From Pyxidicoccus sp. MSG2 (GTDB taxonomy: Bacteria; Myxococcota; Myxococcia; Myxococcales; Myxococcaceae), in contig NZ_JAPNKC010000001.1 in the NCBI RefSeq assembly GCF_026626705.1, positions 4,836,001-4,900,000 of the forward strand: 64,000 nt of DNA, in the 5' to 3' direction. This document shows, piece by piece, positions 16,484-28,782 of this stretch; the first letter of the stretch is position 1, and each line of letters starts with the position of its first letter. A program made the position numbers and the translations under genes. The notes under the pieces were generated by a model. The model was not told the origin of the DNA, did not search any database, and saw nothing but the letters and a program-made list of their open reading frames with translations.

Positions 16484-17656
16484 ATGCGAGCACTCTGCTG
16501 GAACGGAATCAACGATTTGCGCGTGGAGACGGTGGGCGACCCGGGCATCGTCAATCCGCGCGACGTCATCCTGAAGGTGACGATGTCCACCACGTGCGGC
16601 TCGGACCTGCACTTCATCGACGGCTACATCCCGACGATGCGCGAGGGGGATGTCATCGGCCACGAGTTCATGGGCGAAGTCGTCGACGTGGGCCGCGACG
16701 TGAAGAAGGTGAAGAAGGGGGACCGCGTCGTGGTGCCGTCCTTCATCTGCTGCGGCAGTTGCTGGTACTGCCAGCACGACCTCTACTCCCTCTGTGACAA
16801 CACCAACCCGAAGGGGGAGTTGCAGGAGCCGGTGTTCGGCTACCCGACGGCGGGCATCTACGGCTACACGCAGGCCTTCGGCGGCTACGCGGGCGCGCAT
16901 GCGCAGTACGTCCGGGTGCCGCACGCGGACACCGACTGCTTCCAGGTGCCGGAGGGACTGAGGGACGAGCAGGTCCTCTTCCTCTCCGACGCCGCGCCGA
17001 CCGGCTACATGGGCGCGGACTTCTGCGGCATCCAGCCGGGACAGACGGTGGCCGTCTGGGGCTGCGGGGGCGTGGGGCTGATGGCGATGAAGTCCGCCTT
17101 CCTCCTCGGGGCCGAGCGGGTGATTGGCATCGACCGCTTCCCCGAGCGGCTGACGCTGGCGCGTGAGCAGGTGGGCGCGGAGACCCTCAACTACGCGGAG
17201 GTGGACAGCGTCCTCGACTTGCTGAAGGAGCTGACCGGCGGGCGCGGCCCCGACGCGTGCATCGACGCGGTGGGGATGGAGGCGCACGGCACGGGCGTGG
17301 AGCACGCGTATGACCGGGCGAAGCAGGCGCTGCATCTGCACTCGGACCGGGGCGAGGCGCTGCGGCAGGCCATCCTCGCGTGCCGCAAGGGCGGGACGCT
17401 GTCCATCCTTGGCGTCTATGGGGTGATGGACAAGTTCCCCATCGGCGCCATCATGAACAAGGGGCTCACCGTGCGCACCGCGCAGCAGCACGGGCAGAAG
17501 TACCTGCCGCGCCTGCTGGAGCACGTGACGAAGGGCGAGCTGGACCCGTCCTTCCTCGCCACGCACCGATTCCCCCTGGAGGACGCGCCGCGCGGTTACG
17601 AGCTGTTCAAGAAGAAGCAGGACGGATGCGTGCGCGCGGTGTTCCTGCCCAACTGA
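16484..17656 (+). CDS. Zinc-dependent alcohol dehydrogenase (formaldehyde dehydrogenase-like)
   Basis: 390 residues of the medium-chain dehydrogenase family. The catalytic zinc ligands are seen as Cys38 (TTCGSDLH) and His60-Glu61 (GHEFMGEVV). The structural zinc Cys cluster is ICCGSCWYCQHDLYSLC (about residues 88-104), and the NAD motif is VWGCGGVGLMAMKSA. The insertion and length fit the glutathione-independent formaldehyde dehydrogenase and threonine dehydrogenase-like branch. Start ATG at 16484 has GAGG 8 nt upstream. It sits 12 nt behind the SRPBCC gene. The substrate cannot be fixed from sequence. Confidence 0.88.
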   Translation: MRALCWNGINDLRVETVGDPGIVNPRDVILKVTMSTTCGSDLHFIDGYIPTMREGDVIGHEFMGEVVDVGRDVKKVKKGDRVVVPSFICCGSCWYCQHDLYSLCDNTNPKGELQEPVFGYPTAGIYGYTQAFGGYAGAHAQYVRVPHADTDCFQVPEGLRDEQVLFLSDAAPTGYMGADFCGIQPGQTVAVWGCGGVGLMAMKSAFLLGAERVIGIDRFPERLTLAREQVGAETLNYAEVDSVLDLLKELTGGRGPDACIDAVGMEAHGTGVEHAYDRAKQALHLHSDRGEALRQAILACRKGGTLSILGVYGVMDKFPIGAIMNKGLTVRTAQQHGQKYLPRLLEHVTKGELDPSFLATHRFPLEDAPRGYELFKKKQDGCVRAVFLPN

Positions 17657-17675
17657 CGGCCCCGCTCCAGACACG

Positions 17676-17708
17676 ACGGCCCGGCACCTCCACGAGGCAC
17701 CGGGCCGT
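17676..17708. terminator. Bidirectional hairpin between convergent genes
   Basis: ACGGCCCGG (17676-17684) pairs with CCGGGCCGT (17700-17708); the loop holds a further CCTC/GAGG pair. It lies midway between the stops of the dehydrogenase and the AT-hook gene. No T-tract. Confidence 0.55.
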
Positions 17709-17734
17709 AGGGCACTTCACGATGAGCAGGGGAC

Positions 17735-18259
17735 TCAGGCCGTGGGCAGCACGCCGTTGCCCGTCTCGTGCGCGTGGGCGGCGAGCGCCTCGGGCGAGGC
17801 CCCATCCGCGAACAGCGACGCGCCCGGGGCGGGACGCGCCTTCGGCGGACGGCCACGGCGCTTCGGGGCGTTGTCGTCGTTGCCCGGGGCGGCGGCGACA
17901 GGCTCGGCCGCCGTGCCTTCCGCGCGCGGGCCCTTGCGCGTCGAGCGCGGCAGGCTGATGCCCTCCAGCTTCGCGCTCAGCTCCGCATTGTCCTCGGAGA
18001 ACACGCGCGCGTACGCCAGCGCCCGCTGCCCCTTCTGCAAGAGTACGTCCTGGCTCTCGTGCAGCGCCTGGCGCGCGGACTCCAGCGCGGCCTGCGCCTT
18101 CGCCACCAGTTCCGCCTTCTCCCGCACCACCGCCGCCGAGTCTTCCAGCACCTCGGCGTCCACGTCCGGGAAGCGCACCTCCGTCAATTCCGTGGCGAAC
18201 AGCTCGAGCAGCGCGCGCAGCGCCGGGGAAATAGGGTCGTTCTCGTTCGAATCGAACAT
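17735..18259 (-). CDS. Coiled-coil protein with C-terminal AT-hook
   Basis: About 174 residues from MFDSNEND at 18259, chosen for AGGAGG 8 nt upstream. Residues about 25-110 are strongly helical with heptad-like spacing (EVLEDSAAVVREKAELVAKAQAALESARQALHES, split by short turns). The tail holds KRRGRPPKAR, a classical AT-hook that binds the minor groove of AT-rich DNA, within an Ala/Pro-rich region. It is likely a small DNA-binding accessory or nucleoid protein. Myxobacteria use AT-hook proteins such as CarD in regulation, but this is not CarD: the CarD/TRCF domain is absent. Confidence 0.75.
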   Translation of the reverse strand: MFDSNENDPISPALRALLELFATELTEVRFPDVDAEVLEDSAAVVREKAELVAKAQAALESARQALHESQDVLLQKGQRALAYARVFSEDNAELSAKLEGISLPRSTRKGPRAEGTAAEPVAAAPGNDDNAPKRRGRPPKARPAPGASLFADGASPEALAAHAHETGNGVLPTA

Positions 18260-18418
18260 GGGCGGGCCTCCTGGTTCCGTGCGGGAAGGTCCACCCATCT
18301 GCACATAGGTTCAGTGTCAGATCAAGGGGGTACGCTGCCGGGCCGGAAAGTCGGCCCCGCGCGCGTTTTCAAGCGCACGGTGCCCACCGCCCTTTCGTTC
18401 AGTGGCAGCGCACGGGCC

Positions 18419-19528
18419 TCAGTCCACGCGGATCAGCGACGCCTCGCGCAGCCCCTCACTCGCGTCCACGTCCACCGCGAGGTAGTGGCGGCCCACGCCG
18501 TCGAACGTCTCCGGAATCGCGCCGCCGCCTCCAGAGATGAACGCGGGGATGCCCGCATTGGTGAACGAGTAGTACGAGTGGATGTGGCCATAGAGCGTGA
18601 GGTCCACGCCCTCACGCGCGAGCTTCCCGACGAGCCCCGCCGCTTCACCCCGGCTCGCGAAGCCTCCGCCTCGCAGCCCCACCGGGTCCTGCGGCGGCAC
18701 GTGCATGGCCACCACGTGCACGCTGTCTCGCGAGGCCGCGAGCCACGTCTCCAGCTGCTCCTCCACCGCCGGGTCCAACGTGCCGTTGCTGGAGTCCACC
18801 ACCGAGAAGCGCACGCCCCGGAAGGTGAAGCTCTGGCTGCCCCGGCCCACCAGCGCGGTGTACGCCTCCGCGTCCTTCGCGAAGGTCTCGTGGTTGCCCA
18901 GCGTGGCGTACAGCGGAATCCGCGAGCCGGCCTCCAGGCGCTCCTGGAACTCCAGCAGCTCCTCGCGGCTGCCCCCCTCCGTCAAATCTCCCGAGAAGAG
19001 GATGAAGCGCAGCGAGTCGTCGCGGCGCATCCGCTCGTAGATGTCACCCACGCGCGGCAGTGCTTCCTGCACGTCCGCCAGCGCGGCGAAGCGGAAGGGC
19101 TCACGCGTCTGCCAGTCCGGCGGCGCCACGGTGAGTCGCGCCGTCGCGCCCGGGCGCAGGGACACGCGCCACATCTTCACGGTGGGCAGGGCCTGGGACA
19201 AGGGCTCCACCGGCAGCGCTTCGCCGCCGTCCACCTCCGCGAGCAGCTCCGCGTCCGGCATGGCGTTGCGCACCGTGAGCACCCAGTCCGACGGCGCATC
19301 CGCCGCCAGCGTGGCGCGCGCGGTGAATACGGGCGCGTTGCCCCAGAGCATCAGCGCTCCCGGCGCCAGGTCGCGCACGGCGGCCAGTCCGTCCTCCACC
19401 TCCAGCGACATGCCGCCGCTCTCGGCGCGGCCCACCCTGGAGTCGCGCACCGCGCGGTTCTCCGCGGGCCGCATGCAGCCGGACAGGAGCAGCGCACCCG
19501 CCGCGCCCAGGCAGAGCGCGCGCCTCAT
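18419..19528 (-). CDS. Calcineurin-like metallophosphoesterase lipoprotein
   Basis: About 369 residues from the ATG at 19528, which overlaps the previous stop (ATGA). The lipobox LLLSGC gives Cys18. An N-terminal beta domain of about 140 residues resembles the purple-acid-phosphatase-type Ig domain. The phosphoesterase part carries FAALADVQE, LFSGDLTEGG, ATLGNHETF, VVAMHVPP and LYGHIHSYY. The usual first motif DxH is DVQ here, a variation also known in some members of this superfamily, so activity is plausible. It is the last gene of a three-gene minus-strand operon, placed in the periplasm or outer membrane. Confidence 0.85.
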   Translation of the reverse strand: MRRALCLGAAGALLLSGCMRPAENRAVRDSRVGRAESGGMSLEVEDGLAAVRDLAPGALMLWGNAPVFTARATLAADAPSDWVLTVRNAMPDAELLAEVDGGEALPVEPLSQALPTVKMWRVSLRPGATARLTVAPPDWQTREPFRFAALADVQEALPRVGDIYERMRRDDSLRFILFSGDLTEGGSREELLEFQERLEAGSRIPLYATLGNHETFAKDAEAYTALVGRGSQSFTFRGVRFSVVDSSNGTLDPAVEEQLETWLAASRDSVHVVAMHVPPQDPVGLRGGGFASRGEAAGLVGKLAREGVDLTLYGHIHSYYSFTNAGIPAFISGGGGAIPETFDGVGRHYLAVDVDASEGLREASLIRVD

Positions 19529-19824
19529 GAGTCGTCTTCCACGGGTGCCATCCGCACGACGCCCTGACTGGAGTGCGCATCCCCGCCGCGCGGACTTCCC
19601 TCGTCCCGCGCCGGCGATGCTGACGGTGCTGTCTCCATCGCGCCCTCGCTCGACCCGGCGACTCCGCCGCGTTGGCGCCTCGCGTTCCTCGCGGCCAGGT
19701 AGCCCCAGCGCCGGCCGAGCTGAGCCCATTCATCGGCGGAGGTGTTGTGCTGACCACTCGCGTGCCTCGTGCCCACGTAGCGGGGAGAGGGACCGATACC
19801 CACCCAGACGTTCGCGCCATTCAC
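19525..19824 (-). CDS. Small hypothetical protein in envelope operon
   Basis: 99 residues from a GTG at 19824, with GGAGG 6 nt upstream. Both ends overlap neighbours by 4 nt (GTGA at the start, ATGA at the end), which supports real translation. It has no signal peptide or membrane helix, one short basic stretch (GRRWGYLAARNARRQRG) and a Ser/Ala/Glu-rich tail. No family recognised. It may couple translation between the beta-barrel-like protein and the phosphoesterase. Confidence 0.6.
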   Translation of the reverse strand: MNGANVWVGIGPSPRYVGTRHASGQHNTSADEWAQLGRRWGYLAARNARRQRGGVAGSSEGAMETAPSASPARDEGSPRGGDAHSSQGVVRMAPVEDDS

Positions 19825-21350
19825 GACTCACCTCCCACGGCATAGATGAGGGACAGCCGTCCCACGATGGCTCCGCCCGCCTGCACCTCCGCGGCGACGC
19901 CCCAGTCATTCGTCAGCAGCGCGCGGCCTCGCAGGCCGAAGCTGCCCACCACTCCGCCTCCGCGCGTGCGCATGCCTCCCGCGAAGCCGTCCTTGCGGTG
20001 GTCGTAATAGAGGAGCGCGTCGCCCCGCACCGGGCCGCCGCGCCCCAGCCACACGCCGTAGCCGAAGGTGAAGAGGAGCTGCTCGTCCAGATTCCCCTCG
20101 CTCACCGCACCCGGGTAGCTGTACCCCTGGAGCGACGTGCCGATGCTCGCCTCCGCGAAGGAGCCCGCCAGCGCGGGACTTACGCGCGCCATGGCGTAGC
20201 GGCCTCGCAGGCCCACCTCCGCGCCGGCGACGGTGAAGCCCTCCGTCGGATAGCGGTGGAACAGGCCGTACAGCTCCGCGTCCAGCGAGGTGCCGTCCGA
20301 GCCACGGCGCGCGCCCTCGGGCTCGCCCAGCAGCCGGTACGCGCCGCCCAGGCGCACCTGCGTGTTGCCCTCACCCGGAGACAGCCGCGCGTTGGCCTCC
20401 AGCTTCACCGTGTCCAGGCGCGCCAGTGCTCCCAGCGAGACGAAGTGGCCGTAGTCGAAGGACGGGTCGCTCACGTACTGGTAGCCCATCTCCAGCTCCA
20501 GCGGCGGCAACGAGGACGCGGGCACGCCCGGGTCGAAGGCCGGCGACGTCACCGCGTAGAGGTTGGCGAGCGCGGAGATGCCGAACACGCTGAAGCCCGC
20601 CAGCGTCACCGCGTACAGCGGAGCAATGGTGCGCCGCGACGCCCCCGTGAAGGCGATGGGCACGCCGCCGAGCGCGATGAGCCCCAGGCCCGTGCCCTCC
20701 AGCGCGAAGAGCCGCTTCGCCGTCTGCCCGTCCCCCGCGAGCCACGGACCGAGCCCGTGGAAGACGAGCCCCGGCAGCACCGACGCCGCCACCGGAACCA
20801 CCTTGAAGGAGCGCTCGTCCATCGGCGAGAGCGGAGCGAGGCCCGGCGATATGGAGCCCGGCGTGACCTGGGGCGCGAGCGGGCCGGCTTGCGAACTCCC
20901 AGGAACCCGCTCGGCGCCATCGCTCACGGCGAGCACCGGCGAAGCACCCGCCGTGACGCCATCCCCCGCGAGCACCGTCGAAGCACCCGCCGTGGCACCG
21001 TCACCCGCGAGCGCCGCATGGGCGCGCACCTCCGACTCGGGGACACCACGCGCGGCCCCGTCCGCCACATCCCCATGCGACACCGGCGCGGCGTCCTCCC
21101 GCACCGTCGCCATCCCCGACACCGGCGCCGAGCGGACCGCGAGCCCCTGCTCGACACCGGTGCGGATGGGCGGAACGGACGCGGGCAGGCGCACCGGCAC
21201 ATCCCTGGGCACGTCCTGTCCGCCCCATTCCGGCCCCGCCGACAGCAGGTCGAACGCGGACTGCGCCCGGGCCGCCGACGGCATCACCGCCAGAAGCCCC
21301 ATCAAGGCCAGGGAGGCCCACCGCGAGCGCAGGGGGAGCACGGACACCAT
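19821..21350 (-). CDS. Putative outer-membrane beta-barrel protein, unknown function
   Basis: About 509 residues from MVSVLPLRS (21350; GAGG 8 nt upstream). A signal peptide ends at SAARAQS. Next comes a low-complexity Ala/Gly/Val region with a degenerate repeat (VLAGDGATAGAS, VLAGDGVTAGAS, VLA). Two hydrophobic segments follow (VVPVAASVLPGLVFHGLG and LEGTGLGLIALGGVPIAFTG, TIAPLYAVTLAGFSVFGISALANL), then an alternating, aromatic-rich C-terminal half typical of amphipathic strands, ending LSLIYAVGGES. I infer an envelope protein. It leads the operon that ends in the phosphoesterase. Confidence 0.65.
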   Translation of the reverse strand: MVSVLPLRSRWASLALMGLLAVMPSAARAQSAFDLLSAGPEWGGQDVPRDVPVRLPASVPPIRTGVEQGLAVRSAPVSGMATVREDAAPVSHGDVADGAARGVPESEVRAHAALAGDGATAGASTVLAGDGVTAGASPVLAVSDGAERVPGSSQAGPLAPQVTPGSISPGLAPLSPMDERSFKVVPVAASVLPGLVFHGLGPWLAGDGQTAKRLFALEGTGLGLIALGGVPIAFTGASRRTIAPLYAVTLAGFSVFGISALANLYAVTSPAFDPGVPASSLPPLELEMGYQYVSDPSFDYGHFVSLGALARLDTVKLEANARLSPGEGNTQVRLGGAYRLLGEPEGARRGSDGTSLDAELYGLFHRYPTEGFTVAGAEVGLRGRYAMARVSPALAGSFAEASIGTSLQGYSYPGAVSEGNLDEQLLFTFGYGVWLGRGGPVRGDALLYYDHRKDGFAGGMRTRGGGVVGSFGLRGRALLTNDWGVAAEVQAGGAIVGRLSLIYAVGGES

Positions 21351-21817
21351 CGGCTTCGCCTCTTTCTCCGCGAGGAGCCGCCCGCTCCCCACCCGCCGGC
21401 GCCGCCGGTCGTGCCGGCCTAGATAACCGCCAACCGTCCGCGCGCCCCAGAGAGCGCATTTAAGAAGTGTGAAGCCAGCTGACAGCCCTGCTCACGCCCA
21501 GGCCTCCACCGCCTTCGCGCCGCCCCGAATCCCCACGGATTCCAGCAGCTTGCCCGACTCGTCAGATACTTCACGCGTCTCAACCAATCATTCTGAGACC
21601 CGACAGAACTCACTCCGAGAGTCCGGCCCCTCCCGCACGCGACCGCGCCGGGGTCCCTGGGTACCCGGCCTCCCCCGCCAACCCCGGAATCCAGACGCCA
21701 TCTCCCTGATCCAAGCACTCCCAGCGAAAACTTCGCGTGCAGCGCGAGCGGGAACCGGGACTTTCTCCGGAACGGGAGTATGCTCAACCTCCCTCTTCAT
21801 TCCCTGGCCCAGCACCC
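21351..21817. promoter_or_regulatory. Divergent intergenic region with inverted repeat
   Basis: The 467 nt between the barrel-like gene and the kinase hold an inverted repeat GTCTCA/TGAGAC at 21577-21599 (11-nt spacer), a possible operator. A TATGCT at about 21778 could be a -10 for the kinase gene, but no -35 is seen. Confidence 0.3.
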
Positions 21818-24559
21818 GTGGCGGAACCCAGCCCTCAGCAATTCGGCAAATACGTCCTGCTATCGAAGATTGCCGCGGGCGGCATGGCGGTCACCTATCG
21901 CGCTCGGATGACGGGGGCGGCGGGTGTCACCAAGCCGTGCGTCATCAAGCAGATTCTCCCGCACTTCGTCGATGACACCGACTTCGTCGAGATGTTCATC
22001 GGCGAGGCGCGGCTGGTCGCGAGCATGAGCCACAGCAACATCGCCCAGGTCTTCGACTTCGGCGAGGTGGACGGCCAGTACTTCATCGCCATGGAGCTGG
22101 TGCAGGGCCAGCCCCTGTCCAAGGTGCTCCGCCGCGCGCAGAAGGCCGCCATGGGCTTCTTCCCGGAGCCGCTCGCGCTGCACATCGTCAGCAAGCTGTG
22201 CGACGGCCTGGACTACGCGCACCGCCACGTGGGCGAGGACGGCGTGGAGATGGGGCTCGTCCACCGCGACGTGTCCCCCGACAACGTCCTCATCTCCTAC
22301 GAGGGCGAGGTCAAGGTCATCGACTTCGGCATCGCCAAGGCCACCAGCGCCGTCGAGGCGAAGACGTCCCCGGGCACCCTCAAGGGCAAGTACCCGTACT
22401 TCTCCCCCGAGCAGGCCCAGGGCCGGCAGGACCTGGACGCCCGCACGGACGTGTACGCCGCCGGCGTCGTCCTCTACGAGATGGTCTGCGGCAAGCGCCC
22501 CTACGAGGGCGAGTTCGTCGCCGTGCTGCCGCGCATCATCAGCGGCGACTGCCTGCCGCCTTCGTCCCTCAACCCGTCGGTGAGCGCGGAGCTGGAGAAC
22601 ATCGTCTCCGGCGCGATGGCCATCGACCGCGACACCCGCTACCAGACGGCGAAGGAGATGAGCGAGTCGCTGGTGGAGTTGCTCTACCGCGACAACCCGC
22701 GCTTCACGCCGGCGATGCTGTCGCAGCTCATGGCCTTCCTCTTCGCCGAGGAGCTGGCCGCCGAGGGCCGCAAGGCGCCGGAGCTTTCTCCCGCCTTCAA
22801 GGAGCAGCTGGCCTCGTGGCAGACGGGCAACGCGGAGGCTTCGCAGGGCCGCGCCCGTCCCATCTCCAGCTCGCCGCGCTCCACGCCCGGCAGCCCCGGC
22901 GTGCGCAAGCCCCCGAGCGATGGCGGCGGCCGCCCCACCAGCGAGCGCCGCCCCACCACCAGCAACCCGGGCATGCGCCGCGTCACCAGCTCCGGTGGCA
23001 TGCGCCGGGTGACGAACCCCAACGTGCCCCGCTCGGAGGGCGGCGTGCGCCGGACTGGCGAACGCTCCGCCCCGCCCGTGCCGGAGCTGCCCGACGAGCC
23101 GAGCACCGACGCCGGTGGCGTGCCCGCCGTCCTTCCCACGCTCGCCGCGCCGCGCGACACCCCGGTGGAGGTGCCCGCCGCCGACCCGGCGGAGCTGGCG
23201 ACGGGCGCCATGCGCACCGCGCCCGCGCGCGGCCCCAACGGGTTCCGCACCGCCGCCGACGAGGCCCGCGAGAAGCTGGCCTTCGAAGAGGCCGAGCGCG
23301 CCTCGAAGCGCCAGCAGCAGGTGCGCACGCTGAGCATCTACCTCTTCGGCATCGCCAGCGTGCTGCTCGCGCTCGGGCTGCTCTACAACTTCGTCTTCAA
23401 GTCGGACTACGTCCCCGGCGAGAGCGTGGAGACCACCACGCTGTGGGTGACCTCCAAGCCCTCGGGTGCCCAGGTGAAGCTCAATGGCCGGGAGATCCCC
23501 GGCCAGTCGCCCCTCATGGTGGAGGGCGTCATCGTGGGCGAGGCCAACACCCTGGTGCTGACGGTGCCCGGGCACCAGGCCTGGACGCGGCGCTTCACCC
23601 CCACCTCGAAGATGATGGAGCCCATCAACGCGGAGCTGCAGGCGCTCGCGGCGCCCGTGCAGCCGCTCCCCGTCGCGGTGGCCGCCGCCGACGCGGGTGT
23701 CGACGCCCAGGCCGCCGTCACGGCCGACGCTGGCGCCGTGGTGGCCGTGGCCGGCGGGACGGCGGACGCGGGCTCCGAGACCGGTGAAGACGCGCCGGGC
23801 GACCCGTCCATGCGAGCGATGCACGAGGTGGACTACCCCACGCGGGTGCTGGTGCTGCGGCCCATGTACAACGCCGTGCCCATCCCCGAGTACCCCACCG
23901 CCTCCATCGACCTGAACCCGGCCGCCGCGTACTCGGTGTGGACGGAGGGCAGCGCCTCGCTCGCCGAGGGCCGGGGCACCGCGTCCAACGCGCTGGCCTA
24001 CTTCGCCGAGGGAGACCTGCCCGCGGACGCCAGCTTCGGCATGCTCGGCGCGTCCATGCGCACCATCAAGGGCGCGAAGCGGTTGTACGTCTTCGCCCTG
24101 GATGACAACGGGCCGGAGGACAACAGCGGCACCATCCGCGTCAACCTCCGCCAGTCCGCGTACGTGCCGCCGCGCTCCTTCGTCTTCGACGCGAAGCAGA
24201 ACGCGGTGCAGCTCAAGCCGGAGCACCAGGTGGTGCTGCGCGGCCTCAACCCGCGTTCCACCTACCTGTTCACCGTGCGCGACGACTTCGCGGAACTGCG
24301 CGCCAACAACGGCCGCGTGCGCCAGGTGCTGTGCGTGGAGCGCGGCCCCGAGGCCGGCTCGGTGCGCTCCACCCACCGCCTGCTCGAGACGGGCAAGCGC
24401 TACCAGGTCACCGGTGCCGAGGACCTGCGCTGCACCTTCCCCGACTCGAAGGTGACGGACAACGCGGGTGCCTTCGAGGTGGACGTCGTCGACGTGACGG
24501 TGATGTCCCGCAAGGAGCGCGCGGAGGCCCTCAAGGGCTCGCGCCGCTCCGAGCGCTAG
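21818..24559 (+). CDS. Pkn-type Ser/Thr protein kinase, membrane-anchored
   Basis: 913 residues from a GTG at 21818 (MAEPSPQQFGKYVLL); a longer frame upstream lacks support. The Hanks-type kinase domain covers about residues 10-290: a degenerate Gly loop IAAGGMAV, Lys44 in CVIKQIL, HRDVSPDN (His149-Asp151), DFG at 169-171, and YFSPEQAQG. A Ser/Pro/Arg-rich linker with repeated MRRVT motifs follows, which are candidate autophosphorylation sites. A membrane helix (about 507-528), a PEGA-like domain (about 542-605; TSKPSGAQVKLNGREIPGQSP), an Ala/Asp linker and an outer C-terminal domain complete it. It senses something outside the cytoplasm. HRDVSPDN instead of HRDLKPEN is common in myxobacterial kinases. 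Confidence 0.93.
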   Translation: MAEPSPQQFGKYVLLSKIAAGGMAVTYRARMTGAAGVTKPCVIKQILPHFVDDTDFVEMFIGEARLVASMSHSNIAQVFDFGEVDGQYFIAMELVQGQPLSKVLRRAQKAAMGFFPEPLALHIVSKLCDGLDYAHRHVGEDGVEMGLVHRDVSPDNVLISYEGEVKVIDFGIAKATSAVEAKTSPGTLKGKYPYFSPEQAQGRQDLDARTDVYAAGVVLYEMVCGKRPYEGEFVAVLPRIISGDCLPPSSLNPSVSAELENIVSGAMAIDRDTRYQTAKEMSESLVELLYRDNPRFTPAMLSQLMAFLFAEELAAEGRKAPELSPAFKEQLASWQTGNAEASQGRARPISSSPRSTPGSPGVRKPPSDGGGRPTSERRPTTSNPGMRRVTSSGGMRRVTNPNVPRSEGGVRRTGERSAPPVPELPDEPSTDAGGVPAVLPTLAAPRDTPVEVPAADPAELATGAMRTAPARGPNGFRTAADEAREKLAFEEAERASKRQQQVRTLSIYLFGIASVLLALGLLYNFVFKSDYVPGESVETTTLWVTSKPSGAQVKLNGREIPGQSPLMVEGVIVGEANTLVLTVPGHQAWTRRFTPTSKMMEPINAELQALAAPVQPLPVAVAAADAGVDAQAAVTADAGAVVAVAGGTADAGSETGEDAPGDPSMRAMHEVDYPTRVLVLRPMYNAVPIPEYPTASIDLNPAAAYSVWTEGSASLAEGRGTASNALAYFAEGDLPADASFGMLGASMRTIKGAKRLYVFALDDNGPEDNSGTIRVNLRQSAYVPPRSFVFDAKQNAVQLKPEHQVVLRGLNPRSTYLFTVRDDFAELRANNGRVRQVLCVERGPEAGSVRSTHRLLETGKRYQVTGAEDLRCTFPDSKVTDNAGAFEVDVVDVTVMSRKERAEALKGSRRSER

Positions 24560-24605
24560 CGGCCCCGAGAGAGCTGGCGACCGGGCGAGCGCCTCGCGTG
24601 CGCCC

Positions 24606-24622
24606 TGGAGGCCGGGCCTCCA
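24606..24622 (+). terminator. Hairpin downstream of the kinase gene
   Basis: TGGAGGCC and GGCCTCCA form a perfect 8-bp inverted repeat around one G, 47 nt after the kinase stop. No T-tract. The rest of 24560-24904 shows no gene. Confidence 0.4.
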
Positions 24623-24904
24623 CCGCGGCAGGTGCGCCCCATGTCTGGCGGCGCACGCTCTCGCGGTGGAGGAGATGCCTACCCTAATCGCGTGGCCGTG
24701 GCGGGCGTCATCGGCATCACCGCGCTCATGAGCATGCGCGCGCGGGCTTCTTCCAAGCGGGCAGCGGTTGCCCGGTTCCTGCCGTAAGGGCCAGCGTGGG
24801 TCGCGAAGCATGGCGGCCCGGTTCGACAAGGACGGGAAAGGCGCGTGGGCGCGGGGCCGAGGCGGGCACCGGGCCCACGGGTCTTTTGGCCGCCCGCTTG
24901 CGGG

Positions 24905-25528
24905 CTAGCCCTCGCGAGAGCGCATCAGCGCCGCCAACTCCCGATCGCCGGGCAGGGGGCTGCGCTCCAGCCCGGCGATGACGCCGCGCCGGTCCTCCTC
25001 GCCCTTGTTCTGGCTGAGCTTGAACTTGCCCTCCAGTCGGGACACACGGACCTCGAAGGCGACGATGCCCGCCATCAACCGGCGCACGTAGTCCTCCGCG
25101 GCTTCGGGACGCCAGGGCTCGGGGTTGCCGGCCTCGTAGAGGGCGGCGGTGTCGCGCAGCACGCGCAGCACCGTGTCGGGCGACTCGAGGACGTGGGGAC
25201 GGCCGTAGGCGTGCACGGTGACGTAGTTCCACGTGGGGACCTGCGGCGCCGTCGCGTACCACGTGGGGGACACGTACCCGTGCGGCCCCTGGAAGAGGAC
25301 GAGCACGTCCCGCTCCGCGGCGAAGGCCCGCCACTGCGGGTTGGGCCGGGCCATGTGCGCGAGCAGGCGGAGGGCGCCCGACGCGTCACGCTCGACGAGG
25401 AAGGGCAGGTGCGTGGCGAAGGGCGCGCCGTCCTCACCCACCGTCACCAGCGTGGCGAAGGCGTGCTGCTTCATGAGCGCGAGGAGGCGCTCCGAATCTT
25501 CCTCGTGGAAGTGGCGGGGGACGTACAT
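24905..25528 (-). CDS. PaiB-like FMN-binding protein
   Basis: 207 residues from MYVPRHFHEED (25528). It matches the PaiB family, FMN-binding split-barrel proteins annotated as negative regulators in Bacillus: FATLVTVGEDGAPFATHLPFL, NPQWRAF, LVLFQGPHGYVSPTWYA, VPTWNYVTVHAYG, KFKLSQNKGEEDRRGV. Length is normal for the family. In most genomes these are flavoproteins of unknown reaction, and the regulator label should be read with care. It lies downstream of gyrB on the same strand, separated by 102 nt. Confidence 0.88.
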   Translation of the reverse strand: MYVPRHFHEEDSERLLALMKQHAFATLVTVGEDGAPFATHLPFLVERDASGALRLLAHMARPNPQWRAFAAERDVLVLFQGPHGYVSPTWYATAPQVPTWNYVTVHAYGRPHVLESPDTVLRVLRDTAALYEAGNPEPWRPEAAEDYVRRLMAGIVAFEVRVSRLEGKFKLSQNKGEEDRRGVIAGLERSPLPGDRELAALMRSREG

Positions 25529-25630
25529 GGCCCATGGTTGCCGCCGGAGCCACGGCACAGTCAACCCACTGCGGGCAGCGGCACAGCTCCCGTCCCCCCT
25601 CCCAGACGGGGAGAGGGGACAGGGACAGCC

Positions 25631-28700
<3,070 letters not shown>

Positions 28701-28782
28701 GTGCGTGCGCGCACCCTACCTGCCCTGGCCCGCCGGTGCGCGCTTTTGCGCGGCCGGATGTTCTACGTTTCACCGCGTCCAA

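Noticed and set aside
18340..18357. GGGCCG/CGGCCC hairpin as the terminator of the phosphoesterase operon
   Set aside because: Six base pairs without a T-tract, 62 nt past the stop; hairpins of this size are expected by chance in DNA of this GC content.
21860..24829. Long open frame antisense to the Ser/Thr kinase
   Set aside because: Low-complexity His/Arg/Gly/Val sequence with no start signal; the kinase on the plus strand is certain.
24892..24905. GCCCGC/GCGGGC hairpin as a terminator for the PaiB-like gene
   Set aside because: It overlaps the stop codon, has a 2-nt loop, and on the transcribed strand is followed by AAAAG, not a T-tract.
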